64,000 bases of DNA from CBFFRJ01 sp963530515 (lineage in GTDB: Bacteria > Pseudomonadota > Gammaproteobacteria > Enterobacterales > Enterobacteriaceae). Made by a program: the position numbers and the translations under genes. Where the stretch lies: positions 55,329 through 119,328 of the forward strand of contig CAUSEC010000017.1 of NCBI GenBank assembly GCA_963530515.1. The letters run 5' to 3'. A model generated the notes under the pieces. The model did not search any database. It was not told the origin of the DNA and saw nothing but the letters and a program-made list of their open reading frames with translations. This document shows positions 62,583 through 64,000 of this stretch, one piece after another (the stretch's first letter is position 1; every line of letters begins with the position of its first letter).

Positions 62583-63041
62583 ATGGCTACTACCCTAACC
62601 CCTGTACACGCTTTATTAACCCTGCCCTTTAACCACGCCACCGATTTCACCGAACTGGCCGACAACTGCGAACGCTTTGTTGAGGTACTGGTCGAGTCTG
62701 ACGATCCCACTGAAAAGCTCGCCCTTTGTGGTCGCCTGTCCGCTTGTCTCTCTATATTGAAACAAACGCTGTATGAACCTGTGCCGGAGCACCTGCGGGA
62801 ATATTTGACGATTGATTCGTGGCCGACACGCTTGCCGGAATTCAACCCCGAGACCGATGCGCTATGCCGCTACTGTGAAGAACTCGCGCAACTGACGATG
62901 CAGAACTCGCTGACTGAACAGCAAAAGAGAGTGTTTGAAGATTTGCTGTTTGAGCTGGTGGGCTATTTTAGCGACAGACTGAAAGCACCGAGATGGATGA
63001 GGACAGCGGAGGGAGTAGTGGAGATTGAGGGGGTGAGTTAG
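62583..63041 (+). CDS. Protein of unknown function downstream of the C4/CI-like RNA
   Basis: A 152-residue acidic, mostly helical protein with no signal or membrane segment. The C-terminal third (FELVGYFSDRLKAPRWMRTA) recurs as a degraded copy at 63570-63716. GAGG at 62571-62574 is the ribosome-binding site and lies in segment C of the RNA. In P1 and P4 the gene in this position is a lethal or division-inhibiting function (icd, kil); whether that holds here is unknown. I do not recognise the family. Confidence 0.7.
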   Translation: MATTLTPVHALLTLPFNHATDFTELADNCERFVEVLVESDDPTEKLALCGRLSACLSILKQTLYEPVPEHLREYLTIDSWPTRLPEFNPETDALCRYCEELAQLTMQNSLTEQQKRVFEDLLFELVGYFSDRLKAPRWMRTAEGVVEIEGVS

Positions 63042-63090
63042 TTCAGGCGGTTTGTCGATTCCCATGATTTAAAAGTCAGAGGATCGATCC

Positions 63091-63123
63091 TGTAGGCCGG
63101 GTAAGCGAAGCGCCACCCGGCAT
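63091..63123. repeat. REP element
   Basis: TGTAGGCCGGGTAAGCGAAG followed by CGCCACCCGGCA, a REP palindrome between the two facing small genes. A decayed version is at about 63773-63800. Confidence 0.8.
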
Positions 63124-63176
63124 TTTTCAGACCTGGAGAAATCTGTTTTACCGACTCCGTTCATGTTCATCTTGAT

Positions 63177-63338
63177 TTACGTTCTGTGCTCGCTCAAAAG
63201 CTTTTGAGCTTCCTCCAGTGAAATGCCATGCCCATTTTCTATTTCGCGTTTGGCCGCAAGTATCATTTTCAACAAGGCATCGGCCTGCTTTTCCATTTCG
63301 TCTTGTTTAGCGGGCAATTCTGGTGTTGACTCGCTCAT
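63177..63338 (-). CDS. Small 53-residue protein opposite the 152-residue gene
   Basis: A 53-residue hydrophilic, charged, helical protein (starts MSESTPELPAKQDEMEKQAD; ends with ISLEEAQKLLSEHRT). AAAGGAAA lies four bases before the ATG at 63338. It is too short for a 60-residue cut-off. A decayed copy of its middle part lies at about 63893-63945, so the gene has been duplicated with its neighbour. The size and charge would suit an antitoxin or small regulator, but no toxin is identified next to it. Confidence 0.65.
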   Translation of the reverse strand: MSESTPELPAKQDEMEKQADALLKMILAAKREIENGHGISLEEAQKLLSEHRT

Positions 63339-63569
63339 GATTTTCCTTTCAATGATTGTAGTTAGATGGTTACAAGCATATTCAGAACATCCGTTTTTTG
63401 GAGCATATCAGCGTTACGTGGTACAGCCACATTCTTTAGCTGGCAATCCATTACACATAATCCTCCAGCGTCTGCGGGATTTTTTTCTATTAATGACCTG
63501 TCCTTATTCAGTTAACGGAATTTGCTCCTGAGAGCGATGCGTCCTATCGCTGGTGCCTAAAATTCAGGC
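63339..63569. other. Spacer between the intact and decayed module copies
   Basis: About 230 bp carrying the promoter of the 53-residue gene at its left. I find no copy of segments A, B or C here, so the RNA part is not duplicated. Confidence 0.5.
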
Positions 63570-63716
63570 TGTTGACGATGCAGAACTCGCTCACTGCTCC
63601 ACAGCGAAGATTGTTCGGGGCTCTGCTGTTTTAACTGGTGGGATACTTTAGCGACAGGATGAAAGCACCGAGGTGGCTGAGGACGCCGGAAGGCGTGATG
63701 GAGATTGGGGGTTAGT
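63570..63716 (+). pseudogene. Decayed copy of the C-terminal third of the 152-residue gene
   Basis: The frame reads TMQNSLTAPQRRLFGALLF, then a TAA stop, then LVGYFSDRMKAPRWLRTPEG and MEIGG. This aligns with residues about 107-150 of the intact gene. The rest of the gene is missing. It shows a former tandem duplication. Confidence 0.85.
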
Positions 63717-63892
63717 TTGATTAAGTAAATGGGGCAATCCTCATGCAGAAACAGTAAGAGGGATCCACCATCTAGGCCGGTTAAGCGTTTTGCCACAAGG
63801 CCTGGATGGTTGAGTACTCGATTTTAGAACCTCTGCATCACATTCTACCGTCGACCCACCTCTTACCGATGTCTTATGGTGACACGACGAGG

Positions 63893-63945
63893 TCTTTTTT
63901 GTATTTTGCGTGTGGCCGCTAAAATCATTCGAAATAGTACATCTG
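63893..63945 (-). pseudogene. Decayed copy of the 53-residue gene
   Basis: On the minus strand, ATGATTTTAGCGGCCACACG aligns with ATGATACTTGCGGCCAAACG in the intact gene, and the match continues for about 50 bp at roughly three in four bases. Start and frame are lost. Its distance from the other remnant mirrors the intact pair. Confidence 0.65.
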
Positions 63946-64000
63946 AATGAATCGCCACGGATAATCTAGACACTTCCGAGCCGTTGATAATACTGGTTTT

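Noticed and set aside
62256..62598. Two overlapping frames through the structured RNA region (78 and 72 codons)
   Set aside because: The base-pairing pattern explains the conservation better; neither frame has a good ribosome-binding site, and one runs into the next gene out of frame.
1..64000. CRISPR arrays, tRNA or rRNA genes, complete insertion sequences
   Set aside because: No regular repeat-spacer pattern, no tRNA-like cloverleaf with CCA end and no transposase was seen. The tandem repeats at 2690 and 53893 have no unique spacers of constant length.

Overview
The window is chromosomal DNA of an Enterobacteriaceae member close to Escherichia, Salmonella, Citrobacter and Enterobacter. Many proteins are near-identical in length and motif to E. 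coli K-12 products (SotB, MarC, MarR, MarA, YdeE, MgtS, Dcp, YdfG, RspR, RspA, SpeG, DmsD, Mlc, YdgU, MdtJI). Gene order follows the K-12 stretch from sotB and marRAB to mdtJI. The sequence alone does not fix the genus. OsmU (known from Salmonella), a UvsE-type endonuclease and an AtsK-type operon show it is not K-12.

Layout. 1-2.7 kb: tail of a short-chain dehydrogenase, a PhzF-family protein, sotB, then a 7-copy tandem array of a 36-bp REP unit. 3-8.4 kb: lipoprotein hydrolase, marC, the marRAB operon with its operator, eamA, ydeE. 8.4-15 kb: an accessory block (MFS exporter, MetE-like protein, rhodanese, ftrA), then convergent mgtS and the sRNA mgrR, each with a possible PhoP-type promoter, then small orphan genes. 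15-24.7 kb: dcp, ydfG, rspR, ydfZ with an FNR-like site, ydfI, an uninterrupted ydfJ, rspB and rspA. 24.7-33.8 kb: ynfA, ynfB, speG, ynfC, a LysE exporter with a divergent LysR regulator, ynfD, then the anaerobic reductase operon ynfF-ynfG-ynfH-dmsD. Its catalytic gene carries an in-frame TGA at a conserved Trp codon. 34-37.5 kb: the OsmU osmoprotectant ABC importer. 37.5-42 kb: a bioD paralogue, mlc, ynfL, ynfM. 42-47.6 kb: four genes that I do not expect between ynfM and asr (UvsE, a phosphoribosyltransferase, a chemoreceptor with a FliA-like promoter, an M32 carboxypeptidase). 47.6-53.8 kb: asr with an RstA-like box, ydgU, ydgD, a CHASE4-GGDEF-EAL protein, mdtJI and an AI-2E-family permease.

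53.8-64 kb is accessory. A 121-bp tandem repeat precedes a seven-gene leftward operon: AtsK-like dioxygenase, binding protein, two permeases, ATPase, alkaline-phosphatase-superfamily enzyme, short-chain dehydrogenase. This looks like an uptake and breakdown pathway for an unidentified ester. Beyond it, in AT-rich DNA, is a structured leader with three segments (A, B, C). B is complementary both to A upstream and to C downstream, and C runs into the ribosome-binding site of a 152-codon gene of unknown function. This is the logic of the P1 C4 and P4 CI antisense RNAs. A 53-codon gene lies opposite, and degraded second copies of both genes follow. This module and the unexplored operon are the most novel content here. 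All calls come from reading the sequence; no database search was possible.
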